Origin: Thalassotalea euphylliae
Lineage (GTDB): Bacteria; Pseudomonadota; Gammaproteobacteria; Enterobacterales; Alteromonadaceae
Reading direction: 5' to 3'
NCBI RefSeq assembly: GCF_003390395.1
Contig: NZ_QUOV01000001.1
Coordinates: 4,092,001-4,156,000 of the forward strand
DNA: 64,000 nt
A program made the position numbers and the translations under genes. Shown in pieces: positions 28,302 through 37,647 of the stretch. Under the pieces are notes generated by a model. The model was not told the origin of the DNA and did not search any database. It saw nothing but the letters and a program-made list of their open reading frames with translations. Within the stretch, counting starts at the first letter, position 1; each line of letters begins with the position of its first letter.

Positions 28302-31040
28302 TTATTTAATCATAGATTCAATTCGTGATTTTTTTTGACTTTGCTCTGCTGTTTCAACATTTGTTTCCTCTAATAGCTGAATAGCTCTTGGGATTCGCTC
28401 ATTTATAATCAATGCCTCTATATAATTTAGCTTTATATCTACATCTTTACCTTTAGAGCTTTTGTAAGCTAAGCTCGAATTAGCAAGTGCTTCGTCGCTT
28501 TCCCCTAATCTAAGCAAGACTTGAGCGTAAGTATCAATAACACTTGCCACTTCAGGTGCAAGAGCAACCGCTTTTTCAGCATACGTAAGTGCTTTCTCTA
28601 GCTGCCCTTGTTCCATAAAAAGCCACGCAGTATTGTTAAGAGCAATGACATTACCCGGTTCTTTGTCTGCCATTTGCTGGTAAACGCTTAACGCATCTGT
28701 CGATAGACCTGACTCTAACATTAAGCTACCAAGCAATGAGCCAACCCGCGAATCGTAAGCATTTTCAGCCAAGTAAGATTCTAATATAGCAATTGCCTGT
28801 GGCTTTTGCTTCGCTCCAGTATGAGCACCAGCTAGCAATAACGCATTTCTAGCACTTGGTTGAACTTTATAAAATTGAGATAAATGCGATTCAGCGGTTG
28901 TAAAATCACGCTCGAGTAGCGCTAGTCGACCGTATAAACCATGTCTAATTTGACGATTAGCAATATCCTCTTCTAGCTCAGCAAGTAATTCGCGAGCATC
29001 CCTAGCCTTACGCGCATTAATTAACACTTCTGTCTTAATTAACTTTAAAGGTAAACTTTCTGGCTGTTTTATCAGCCCACTTTCGATTGTACGAAGAGCA
29101 CCGTCAAAGTCTTTTTCCAACACATACACTTCGGCTAAATAAATATAAGGTTCTATGTGATATGGATTGACCTTTCGCCATTCATTTAACGTTGTTTTTA
29201 CTAAACTGCTGTTTTGGCTGTAACGATATCCAGCAACTTTTAACTGCCAATAAAACTTGGGCGTCTGGATATTGGGTGTAATTGTGTTTAGCTGGGTCAA
29301 CGCGACTTCAATCTGTTCTTTTCTATATAGCGCTTCTGCATAGACAAGAATCAAGTTAGTGTTCTCAACACTTTGGTTTATCTTTGCTTTTATTTCATTA
29401 AGCGTAGCATCAGTATGGTCTAGCTGAAGAAGTGAACGTAAAACTCTAATGTTATCAGGAGAAATAGTATTTGCTTGTTGCAGCAACTCCAGTGCTTTTG
29501 CTTGATTGTCTTCGATTAACGAAAGTTGAGCTAATTGCAACAAGGCATAAACGTTGGGCTCTACGGTTATTGCCTGCTCTAAGAGCGCTTTACCCACTTT
29601 ACCCTTGCCCTGTTTTAAAGCGATGGCTGCGGATAGGTTTAACCCGTCCGGTTTGTCAGGGTAAACTTTTTGCCATTTATTAGCGATGCTCTCCGCTTTA
29701 GCGAAGTCACCAGCATTTAACGCCATATAGGCGATAGCTAATTCTGCTTTTATCAACTCTGGGTCAAGCTCAACGGCACGCTCTAATGATACAAGGGCTT
29801 TTTCATCATTCACCATTAGCTTTAGCATGCCATCTTTGAGTAGCTGCTGGGGCGAGTTCTCGTCAATATTGACCGCTTCAATAATTGCTTTAGCTTCTTG
29901 TTGCGCGCCCGCTTGCAGCAATTTAAAGCTTAACGCTGAATAAAAATCTGCCCCAGTTACTGCGTTTTCATCAACACTGCCAAGCGTTGTCGCAACATCT
30001 TCAATGATACCGAGTTCAACTTGACTCACTACCAGCATTTTCCGCGCAAAATGATCTTCAGGCAGGTATTTAACTAACGGCTTGATGTAAAGCATCACTT
30101 GTTCATATTTACTTAGATAAAAAGCACTAACACCTGCTACTAGTCTTAAATTAGCTTGGTTTAAATTGTTATTAATTGCCTTTTCAGCATGTTGCAGCGC
30201 TAATTCGTAGTCTTGATCTTGTACTCTAACCATAGCTTTAACATAATTTGCCAGTGGTTGGTTAGGTAACGCTTTTAACATGCGATCTGCGTACTTCTCA
30301 GCTTGCTCAAACTTTTCAGCCTTTAAAAATGCATTGGCAACAAGTAACTCTACTACTCGCTGGTGAGGCTGAAGTTCTAAATATTTAAGAAAGTTCTCAC
30401 TCGCGAGTACGTAATTTTCGTTAGCTGCAGCAATGTTACCAAGCAGTAAGATGGCCTCTGGCTGACCTGGTACTTTTGATAATGCCCCTAACGCTTCTTG
30501 CTCTGCTTGCGCCAAGTCTTGCTGTTCGTAATGGATAAATGCATTGGCCAGAGCGGTGTAGCCATGTGCTTCATTGGCCTGCTGCATTTCTTGCTGGACT
30601 GAAGTTGCTTGCTCTAAGTTACCCTGTCGAATAAAGGTTAGTAATTTATAAAAATGGGTGGTTAATAAAGCGTCAGGGGTCAGTGACGACTGAGATAATG
30701 CTGAAACCGCTTCAAAATCTTCAACTAAATAATAGCTTCTCGCGATGAGGGGGCTAACTAAATTGGCGTCATATTTGGCCTTTTGTGCACGTTCAAGTTC
30801 TTTGGTCGCGTTGATTGCGTTGCCCTGACTCAAATAAAGTTGGCCAAGAAGAAAACGCGCCTCGCCATTATTAGGCTCAAGTTTAATCGCATTCTTTAAA
30901 GCAATTATTGCGTTACTCGGTTGCAGGTTTTGCTTGGCAGCTTTAGCTTGTTCAAGGTAGCTAGCCGCATTCTCCTGTTCGCTGCAACCTGCTGCTAATA
31001 CCCCAGCAACGGCTAAGGCAATAATTGTACGTTTATTCAT
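28302..31040 (-). CDS. prsT: PEP-CTERM system TPR-repeat lipoprotein PrsT (copy 2)
   Basis: Envelope lipoprotein of 912 residues with lipobox VLAAGC (Cys19) followed by about twenty tetratricopeptide-like repeats such as AIKLEPNNGEARFLLGQLYL and AVALAPEVASVIDTYAQVLL. It is the first gene of the prsT-flavoenzyme-prsT group and starts 30 bases after the end of a terminator that follows wecBC. It may therefore have its own promoter or rely on read-through. Presumed role: a periplasmic or outer-membrane scaffold for exosortase-linked exopolysaccharide. Having two PrsT proteins could mean specialisation for two partners. Confidence 0.87.
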   Translation of the reverse strand: MNKRTIIALAVAGVLAAGCSEQENAASYLEQAKAAKQNLQPSNAIIALKNAIKLEPNNGEARFLLGQLYLSQGNAINATKELERAQKAKYDANLVSPLIARSYYLVEDFEAVSALSQSSLTPDALLTTHFYKLLTFIRQGNLEQATSVQQEMQQANEAHGYTALANAFIHYEQQDLAQAEQEALGALSKVPGQPEAILLLGNIAAANENYVLASENFLKYLELQPHQRVVELLVANAFLKAEKFEQAEKYADRMLKALPNQPLANYVKAMVRVQDQDYELALQHAEKAINNNLNQANLRLVAGVSAFYLSKYEQVMLYIKPLVKYLPEDHFARKMLVVSQVELGIIEDVATTLGSVDENAVTGADFYSALSFKLLQAGAQQEAKAIIEAVNIDENSPQQLLKDGMLKLMVNDEKALVSLERAVELDPELIKAELAIAYMALNAGDFAKAESIANKWQKVYPDKPDGLNLSAAIALKQGKGKVGKALLEQAITVEPNVYALLQLAQLSLIEDNQAKALELLQQANTISPDNIRVLRSLLQLDHTDATLNEIKAKINQSVENTNLILVYAEALYRKEQIEVALTQLNTITPNIQTPKFYWQLKVAGYRYSQNSSLVKTTLNEWRKVNPYHIEPYIYLAEVYVLEKDFDGALRTIESGLIKQPESLPLKLIKTEVLINARKARDARELLAELEEDIANRQIRHGLYGRLALLERDFTTAESHLSQFYKVQPSARNALLLAGAHTGAKQKPQAIAILESYLAENAYDSRVGSLLGSLMLESGLSTDALSVYQQMADKEPGNVIALNNTAWLFMEQGQLEKALTYAEKAVALAPEVASVIDTYAQVLLRLGESDEALANSSLAYKSSKGKDVDIKLNYIEALIINERIPRAIQLLEETNVETAEQSQKKSRIESMIK

Positions 31041-31070
31041 TATTATTTATTTCCATGTACTCTCTTATAC

Positions 31071-31100
31071 AAAAAAGCTCATCATGTGATGAGCTTCTTA
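31071..31100 (-). terminator. Rho-independent terminator after wecBC
   Basis: A perfect 10-bp stem AAGCTCATCA/TGATGAGCTT with a 2-base loop (31075-31096). On the - strand the stem is followed by a T-run (TTTTGT). It separates the polysaccharide precursor operon from the prsT group. Confidence 0.85.
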
Positions 31101-31113
31101 AAATTTTATGTCA

Positions 31114-33384
31114 TTAAGATCTAGTATTGATTAAATACGAGTCAACTTGCAACTCTCGGTAGTCAGAATGATCTGTCACAAGAATTAATACATCTGCCCA
31201 ACTATCGAGTTGTGAAAGTTCTGTTTCACGCTCACATAGCCATTCTGGTACATAAGGGTCATGATATTTCACTTCTATACTTGCTTGATTGAAGTAATGC
31301 AGAATAGGTTCCGCGGGTGTTTCACGACAATCATCAACGTCTGCCTTATATGCAACACCAAGTATACCTATCTTAGTCTGACCAGGTTGGAGTTTTGCGA
31401 TAGCTTGCTGAGCGACTAACGCAGGCCTTTCGTCGTTGATAGCTCGAGCTTTGCGTACTAGCTCACCAGATTTCGTGTTTTCTACCAAGAACCAAGGGTC
31501 AATTGGAATACAATGACCACCAACACCTGGGCCAGGATTCAGCACATTTACCCTTGGGTGACGGTTCGCTAGTTTGATAACTTCGTAAACATCGACGTTT
31601 AACTCCTGACATATCTCAGCCAACTCGTTCGCAAAGGCGATACCGACATCTCGTGAGGTGTTTTCAACCAATTTCACACACTCTGCCGTAGTCAAATCGG
31701 TTAAAAAGACTTCACCTTTGACAAAGCTTTGATAAATGCCCTTAACTTTTTGTTGAGCTTGGCTGCTAGTCGCGCCAATAATGCGATCATTATTGACCAA
31801 TTCATGCAGTGTTTGCCCAGGTATTGCACGTTCTGGACAGTGAACAAGATCAACCGATAAACCAGCAGATTTAAACCTATCTGCCGCGGCCAAACTGGTT
31901 TGCGGCGAGATCGTCGATTCGATAATAACCGTTTGACCATTGCTTGCTACTTTCGCAATTGCATCAACAGCACTAAATACATATGAACGGTCGCACGCAT
32001 TTTCCTTATGTGGAGTAGGAACAGCAACTAAATATGTATCACTGTTCACTACTTGGGTTGACGCCTTTAACAAACCTTGGCTAACAACTTTATCTAATAA
32101 TTCAGGTAAACCAACTTCATCAAATGGGCAAGTTGCACTATTAATAGCAGCCACTTTTTCTTCATTTAGATCCACACCTGTCACTTGATAACCCGCCTGC
32201 GCAAGCAAACAAGCAATAGGTAAGCCCATATACCCCATGCCAACGACGGTTATCGACTCTCCATTGCGAACAATTTCTGCTTGTTCGTTACTTGCTATTG
32301 CCTTCTCTCCTAAGCAAATATCAATAATGCGTTTAGCAACATGGCCGTCACCAAATGGGTTTTCCCAGCTAATACTACCCTCAGTATTTAACCACTTATC
32401 TGCCGCAGCAAGCGCTTTATCAGCATCACGGCCAACTAAAACATTAGCGCCAACTTCTATCGATTCAGGACGTTCTGTATTTTCTCTTAGCGTAATACAA
32501 GGAACACCCAGCAAACATGCCTCTTCTTGAATACCGCCTGAGTCAGTCAAAATAAGCTCAGCATTTTTCTGAAGTTGAATAAAATCGAGATAGCCAATTG
32601 GTGGGCTTAACTTAAGATAGCTAGGAATCGTTATGCCAAATTCTGTTAGTTTCGCTTGAGTACGAGGATGAATTGGCCACACGATTGGTTGCTCATACTT
32701 CTCATGTAAGCGTTCAAATAAAACCAGCAGTTCTTTTAAGTGAGCCGGAATATCAACATTAGACGCTCGATGTGCCGTCACTAGAAAGTAGGCTTTTTTG
32801 TTAAGTTGCAACTCATCAAGGATTTGGCTTTTATCTGCGGCAATTTCTAGGTGCTGAAATAGCGAGTCAGAAACGGTATTGCCAACCGTGTGAATCTTGT
32901 CTGCTGAGATACCCTCTTTATCAAGGATTTGTTCTTGATTTGGCCCTACAGCAAATAAGAACTCACTCATATGATCGGTAAGAATGCGATTTGTTTCTTC
33001 TGGCATCATACGATCATAGCTTCTCAAGCCCGCTTCAATATGACCTACTTTGATATTAAGCTTTGACGCAGCAAGTGCACCGGCAAGAACCGTATTCGTG
33101 TCCCCTTGAACAAGCACTATATCTGGTTTCTCTTCAACCAAAATAGGCTCCATTTCGATCAAAATATTACCCGTTTGGTTACTATGCAGCCCAGAGCCGA
33201 CACCCAGATTATAGTTGGGAGCTGGTAACTCTAATTCATCAAAGAAAATACTATCCATTTCCTGTGAATAGTGCTGATTAGAGTGAATAATAAAGTAGGG
33301 GATAGATCGCTTTTGGCACTCACGAATTACAGGCGCCATCTTGATTATTTCTGGGCGCGTGCCGACAATAATCCCAATTTTCAT
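31114..33384 (-). CDS. Fused UDP-GlcNAc 2-epimerase / UDP-ManNAc dehydrogenase (WecB-WecC)
   Basis: One 756-residue chain carrying two successive enzymes. Residues about 1-360 are a non-hydrolysing UDP-N-acetylglucosamine 2-epimerase: IIVGTRPEIIKMAPVI, GDTNTVLAG, HIEAGLRS, TAHRASNV and DSGGIQEEA. After a short linker, residues about 376-756 are a UDP-N-acetylmannosamine dehydrogenase with Rossmann motif VVGMGYMGLPIA, VAVPTPHKE, and catalytic Cys in GPGVGGHCIPIDPW. Together they convert UDP-GlcNAc to UDP-ManNAc and then to UDP-ManNAcA with two NAD reductions. These enzymes are separate in E. coli (wecB, wecC). It is the last gene before a terminator, downstream of the GDP-mannose genes. No stop or frameshift interrupts the join. 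Confidence 0.92.
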   Translation of the reverse strand: MKIGIIVGTRPEIIKMAPVIRECQKRSIPYFIIHSNQHYSQEMDSIFFDELELPAPNYNLGVGSGLHSNQTGNILIEMEPILVEEKPDIVLVQGDTNTVLAGALAASKLNIKVGHIEAGLRSYDRMMPEETNRILTDHMSEFLFAVGPNQEQILDKEGISADKIHTVGNTVSDSLFQHLEIAADKSQILDELQLNKKAYFLVTAHRASNVDIPAHLKELLVLFERLHEKYEQPIVWPIHPRTQAKLTEFGITIPSYLKLSPPIGYLDFIQLQKNAELILTDSGGIQEEACLLGVPCITLRENTERPESIEVGANVLVGRDADKALAAADKWLNTEGSISWENPFGDGHVAKRIIDICLGEKAIASNEQAEIVRNGESITVVGMGYMGLPIACLLAQAGYQVTGVDLNEEKVAAINSATCPFDEVGLPELLDKVVSQGLLKASTQVVNSDTYLVAVPTPHKENACDRSYVFSAVDAIAKVASNGQTVIIESTISPQTSLAAADRFKSAGLSVDLVHCPERAIPGQTLHELVNNDRIIGATSSQAQQKVKGIYQSFVKGEVFLTDLTTAECVKLVENTSRDVGIAFANELAEICQELNVDVYEVIKLANRHPRVNVLNPGPGVGGHCIPIDPWFLVENTKSGELVRKARAINDERPALVAQQAIAKLQPGQTKIGILGVAYKADVDDCRETPAEPILHYFNQASIEVKYHDPYVPEWLCERETELSQLDSWADVLILVTDHSDYRELQVDSYLINTRS

Positions 33385-33454
33385 CTATTTTTCCTTTGAA
33401 CAAGTTTGACAAGCAAATAGGAGCTAATTGTATAGCTACTGCTAAAATTAATCA

Positions 33455-34822
33455 TCAGTCTTTGAGCAATATCCCTAACACTTCTTGTGTTTTTTCTTTC
33501 ATCAGCCCAATCTCGCCTTTAGACTCAACATTTAAGCGCACAACGGGCTCGGTATTACTGCTGCGAAGATTAAAACGCCAATTAGAAAATACCATGCTGA
33601 TGCCATCAGTTTCGTCAAAGTCTATAGCCATTGGCTGATAAAACGCTTTCACTCGGTTAATGGCTTGAGGAGCGTCTTTTACCCGATTGTTAATCTCACC
33701 AGAAGAAGGGAACATCGCAATTCGTTCGCCAACTAACTCAGATAGCCTTTTATCTTTGACACAGACTAACTCAGCAATCAAGAGCCAAGGAATCATGCCA
33801 CTATCGCAATAGAAAAAATCTCGAAAATAATGATGAGCGCTCATTTCACCGCCATAGACAGCGTTTTCCTTGCGCATACGTTCTTTGATAAAGGCATGGC
33901 CTGTTTTACTTTGAATGGGGTGGCCACCAGCATTACTGACAATATCAATCGTATTCCAAGTCAACCTAGGATCGTGTATTACAGCCTCTTGAGCATTCTT
34001 GGCAAGAAAGTTCTCTGCCAGCAAACCCACGATGTAATAACCTTCAATAAATTGCCCGTGCTCGTCAAACAGAAAACACCGATCAAAATCTCCATCCCAA
34101 GCGATACCAAAATCGGCTTGATGCTCAATCACTGCTTGTTGAGTTGAATCTCGATTCTCGGGCAGCAATGGATTAGGAATGCCATTAGGGAAAGTACCAT
34201 CTGGTTGGTGATGAACTTTGATAAATTCGATTGGTATTTGGTGAGTGCGAAAATACTGTTCAATAAAATCTAACGTTGGTCCTGCAGCGCCATTGCCTGC
34301 ATTAACGACGATTTTCAAAGAAGAAAGCTGCCCTGAATCAATATAGGTCATTAGGTGCTCAGTAAACGCTGCCTCAATGTTCAAGTCGCGTTTAGTGCCA
34401 CGGCGTTCAGGCTTTTCAAATTTATTGGCTTCAGCTAGCTCTTTAATATCAAACAGTCCAGAATCGCCGCTTATTGGCTTACTTTCACTACGTACTAGCT
34501 TCATACCGTTGTAATCAATTGGGTTATGGCTCGCTGTCACGCATATGCCACCATCGCAGTTTAGGTGAGAAGTCGCAAAATAAATATGTTCTGTCCCGCA
34601 CAGGCCTATATCAATGACATCAGCCCCGCCATCCATTAACCCTTCTGCAAGCGCTGCCTTAAGCGATTCTGTACTCAGGCGAACGTCGCCCCCGATAACA
34701 ACCGAGTGGGCAGCTAAGTGTTGTGCAAACGCTCGCCCAACACGGTAAGCAACATCTTCATTGAGTTCATCGCCGAGTTTGCCGCGAATATCATATGCTT
34801 TAAAACAGGTCAGTACTGACAC
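33455..34822 (-). CDS. Phosphomannomutase/phosphoglucomutase
   Basis: Alpha-D-phosphohexomutase of 455 residues that converts mannose-6-phosphate to mannose-1-phosphate (CpsG/ManB/AlgC type). The phosphoserine loop is [13 protein letters not shown], the metal loop GDFDRCF, the sugar-specificity loop GGEMSAHHY, and the phosphate site [14 protein letters not shown]. Its start codon overlaps the stop of manC by one base, so the two are coupled and together supply GDP-mannose. GEMS in the sugar loop fits mannose/glucose rather than glucosamine substrates. Confidence 0.92.
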   Translation of the reverse strand: MSVLTCFKAYDIRGKLGDELNEDVAYRVGRAFAQHLAAHSVVIGGDVRLSTESLKAALAEGLMDGGADVIDIGLCGTEHIYFATSHLNCDGGICVTASHNPIDYNGMKLVRSESKPISGDSGLFDIKELAEANKFEKPERRGTKRDLNIEAAFTEHLMTYIDSGQLSSLKIVVNAGNGAAGPTLDFIEQYFRTHQIPIEFIKVHHQPDGTFPNGIPNPLLPENRDSTQQAVIEHQADFGIAWDGDFDRCFLFDEHGQFIEGYYIVGLLAENFLAKNAQEAVIHDPRLTWNTIDIVSNAGGHPIQSKTGHAFIKERMRKENAVYGGEMSAHHYFRDFFYCDSGMIPWLLIAELVCVKDKRLSELVGERIAMFPSSGEINNRVKDAPQAINRVKAFYQPMAIDFDETDGISMVFSNWRFNLRSSNTEPVVRLNVESKGEIGLMKEKTQEVLGILLKD

Positions 34823-36234
34823 TAGTTTTGCTCCTGTTCACGGCCATATCGATCTTCCAAGCGCACTATATCGTCCTCTCCCAAATAGCTTCCCGATTGC
34901 ACTTCAATCATCTCTAAAGGCAACTTGCCTGGGTTTTCCAAGGCATGAACAGCGCCTACAGGAATATAAGTTGATTCATTCTCAGTCATCAAAAAGGTGT
35001 CGTCATTAATTGTCACCTTTGCCGTGCCAGAAACGACAATCCAATGCTCTGCGCGATGATGATGCATTTGTACAGACAACTTAGCGCCAGGTTTGACGAC
35101 AATTCGTTTCACCTGAAAGCGTGAACCGTTGTCGATTGAGTCATAACTACCCCAAGGTCGATAGACCTGACGGTGATGATCAACCTCACTGCGTTGCTTC
35201 AGTTTGAGTTCATTAACAATATGCTTTACTTGTTGAACCTGAGACTTCTCAGCCACTAGCACCGCATCTGAGGTATCAATCACAACTAAATTGTCGATAC
35301 CAACAGTTGCTATCAGCTTATTGTCGCTATGCAAATAACTGTTGGAAGTTTCGTGTGTCAGCACGTCACCTTTGCAAACATTACCATCTTGATCTTGCTC
35401 ACTAACTTCCCAAAGTGCACTGTAAGAGCCCACATCGCTCCAACCTGCATCTAGCGGCACGACCACAGCTTGTTCGGTATGCTCCATTACAGCATAATCA
35501 ATAGACTCATCAGGACATTGTTTAAACGCCGCTTTATTTGGACGAATAAAGTCTAAATCCGTGACACAATCAGACATTGCCGCTTGGCAGGCTTGATAAA
35601 TATTCGGTCGATATTTATTCAATTCTGCCAAATAGCGACTTGCTTTGAACATAAACATGCCGCTATTCCACAGATACTGACCACTAGCTAAATAGGCTTG
35701 AGCAGTAGCTAGATTGGGCTTTTCAACAAAGGTATCAACATCAGCAATTCCCTGATCTAGCACGCCATGTTTAATATAGCCATAGCCGGTTTCGGGCTTG
35801 GTAGGCACAATGCCGAATGTTACCAATTTGCCTGCTTCTGCAGCTGCTTGTGCCTGCACAACAGTATTTTGAAAGGCAAGCTGGTCATGAATAACATGAT
35901 CAGCCGCTAAAACGAGTAACACTGCATCGTCATCTTCGGCAATTGCTTTAAATGCAGCTAACGCTACCGCAGGTGCTGTATTTTTTCCTTGTGGCTCTAA
36001 TAAAATACTACCTTGGTTATCTACAGCATTAATTTGCTCAGCAACGGTAAATCGGTGGGCCTCGTTACAGATAAAGATTGGCTGCTGACAGCTGCTAGGC
36101 AGTCGCCCTAAAGTATCTTGCAGCATAGTCGTTTGATTGACTAGCGCTATGAATTGTTTAGGCAATAACCGACGTGACAATGGCCACAAACGGGTTCCGC
36201 TGCCGCCACACATAATTGCAGGGTAGATTTTCAT
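34822..36234 (-). CDS. manC: Mannose-1-phosphate guanylyltransferase / mannose-6-phosphate isomerase
   Basis: Bifunctional type II enzyme of 470 residues that makes GDP-mannose. The N-terminal nucleotidyltransferase domain opens with [14 protein letters not shown] and has [11 protein letters not shown] and LWNSGMFMF. The C-terminal cupin isomerase domain has [28 protein letters not shown] and the metal ligands in QMHHH. It lies 40 bases after prsR and overlaps the phosphomannomutase by one base. GDP-mannose feeds the exopolysaccharide presumed to anchor PEP-CTERM proteins. Confidence 0.93.
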   Translation of the reverse strand: MKIYPAIMCGGSGTRLWPLSRRLLPKQFIALVNQTTMLQDTLGRLPSSCQQPIFICNEAHRFTVAEQINAVDNQGSILLEPQGKNTAPAVALAAFKAIAEDDDAVLLVLAADHVIHDQLAFQNTVVQAQAAAEAGKLVTFGIVPTKPETGYGYIKHGVLDQGIADVDTFVEKPNLATAQAYLASGQYLWNSGMFMFKASRYLAELNKYRPNIYQACQAAMSDCVTDLDFIRPNKAAFKQCPDESIDYAVMEHTEQAVVVPLDAGWSDVGSYSALWEVSEQDQDGNVCKGDVLTHETSNSYLHSDNKLIATVGIDNLVVIDTSDAVLVAEKSQVQQVKHIVNELKLKQRSEVDHHRQVYRPWGSYDSIDNGSRFQVKRIVVKPGAKLSVQMHHHRAEHWIVVSGTAKVTINDDTFLMTENESTYIPVGAVHALENPGKLPLEMIEVQSGSYLGEDDIVRLEDRYGREQEQN

Positions 36235-36274
36235 AGAACTTTAACTCCTTATTCCTGCCAGCAATGTAAAAAGC

Positions 36275-37624
36275 TTAGCCATGCAAGTTCAAGCCATATT
36301 TTTCAATTAAGCTATATAAGGTTGGGCGAGTAATGCCCAGTAATGCTGATGCTTTAGACATATTCCCGTCAGTTAACGCGTAGGCTTTTTGAATTGCAAT
36401 GGTTTCAGCCTGTTCTCGTACAGTGCGCAAATTTAACGACAGCTCATAGTTATCGTCACCTGAATTTAATAACCCTAAATCTATCGCACTAACTTGGTTG
36501 CCTGCCGCCATAATGACTGAAGATTTGACCTTGTTTTGAAGCTCGCGAATATTTCCTGGCCAGCGATGCTGTTTGAGCGCTTGTATTGCATCATCGGCAA
36601 ACCCTTTGATGTTGCGCTTATATTCAGCCGCATATTGTTGAAGGAAAAACTGGGCAAGAATTATAACATCCTCTTCACGATCACGTAGTGGTGGGATATT
36701 AATCGTGATTTCGCTGATACGATAAAATAAATCTTCTCGAAACTCTTTATTAGCAACCATTTCTTGAAGGTTTTGATTGGTTGCACACACCACTCTGACA
36801 TCGACAGGAATTTCCTGCCGCCCGCCAATACGTTCAATTACTTTTTCCTGTAAAAAACGTAATAGTTTGGCCTGCAAATTAAATGGCATATCCCCAATTT
36901 CATCTAGAAATAACGTACCACCCTGTGCACACTCTATTTTTCCCTTTGTGGTGCGATGGGCGCCAGTAAACGCTCCTTTTTCAAAGCCGAATAATTCACT
37001 TTCTAATAAGGTTTCAGGAATTGATGCACAGTTAATCGCAATAAAAGGTTTCTTGGCGCGATCACTCACACTATGCACAGCCTTTGCGGTGACTTCTTTA
37101 CCTGTGCCACTTTCGCCTAATAACAAGACAGAGATTTCTGTTGGTGCAACCCGTAAAATCATTTCTCGCATGCGATCAATCAAGGTGCTATTGCCGATAA
37201 TCCCTGTTTCAGCACCGGCAAATTGCTTCATCGTGCGATTTTCTTTCTCCAAATTGGCGAGTGACATCGCACGAGAAACAATGACATTAATCACATCTGA
37301 ATCAATAGGCTTTTGATAAAAGTCATATGCGCCAAGTGCAATAGCTTGTAGTGCAACATCATGATTATCGTTACCTGTTATCACGATAATTTTGGTATGT
37401 GGCGCTATTGCCAAAATCTCTTGCAAAGCAGCTAGCCCCTCGCTCGCATTAGCAGGATCTGGTGGTAGTCCTAAGTCTAAGGTAATTACGCTAGGTTCAA
37501 AGCGTCGAACGGCGGCAATCGCTTTCTCACGATTTTCTGCAAACACCACGTCGTAATCCGATAAGCTCCATTTTAGTTGCTTTTGAATACCGGTATCGTC
37601 ATCAACTATTAGTAATTTTTCCAT
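36275..37624 (-). CDS. prsR: PEP-CTERM-box response regulator PrsR (sigma-54 activator)
   Basis: NtrC-class response regulator of 449 residues. The receiver has the acidic VDDD at 7-10 and phosphoacceptor Asp50 in TLDLGLPPD. The AAA+ domain has Walker A GESGTGKE at 170-177, sigma-54 contact loop GAFTGA at 217-222, and Walker B GGTLFLDEIGDM. A Fis-type helix-turn-helix lies at about 405-449 (NMSKASALLGITRPTLYSLI). It starts 23 bases after prsK. Two sigma-54 promoter candidates with matching cores in the locus are likely targets, one of them before its own operon. Confidence 0.93.
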   Translation of the reverse strand: MEKLLIVDDDTGIQKQLKWSLSDYDVVFAENREKAIAAVRRFEPSVITLDLGLPPDPANASEGLAALQEILAIAPHTKIIVITGNDNHDVALQAIALGAYDFYQKPIDSDVINVIVSRAMSLANLEKENRTMKQFAGAETGIIGNSTLIDRMREMILRVAPTEISVLLLGESGTGKEVTAKAVHSVSDRAKKPFIAINCASIPETLLESELFGFEKGAFTGAHRTTKGKIECAQGGTLFLDEIGDMPFNLQAKLLRFLQEKVIERIGGRQEIPVDVRVVCATNQNLQEMVANKEFREDLFYRISEITINIPPLRDREEDVIILAQFFLQQYAAEYKRNIKGFADDAIQALKQHRWPGNIRELQNKVKSSVIMAAGNQVSAIDLGLLNSGDDNYELSLNLRTVREQAETIAIQKAYALTDGNMSKASALLGITRPTLYSLIEKYGLNLHG

Positions 37625-37647
37625 AAATATTGTTTTGCCTTATTCAA

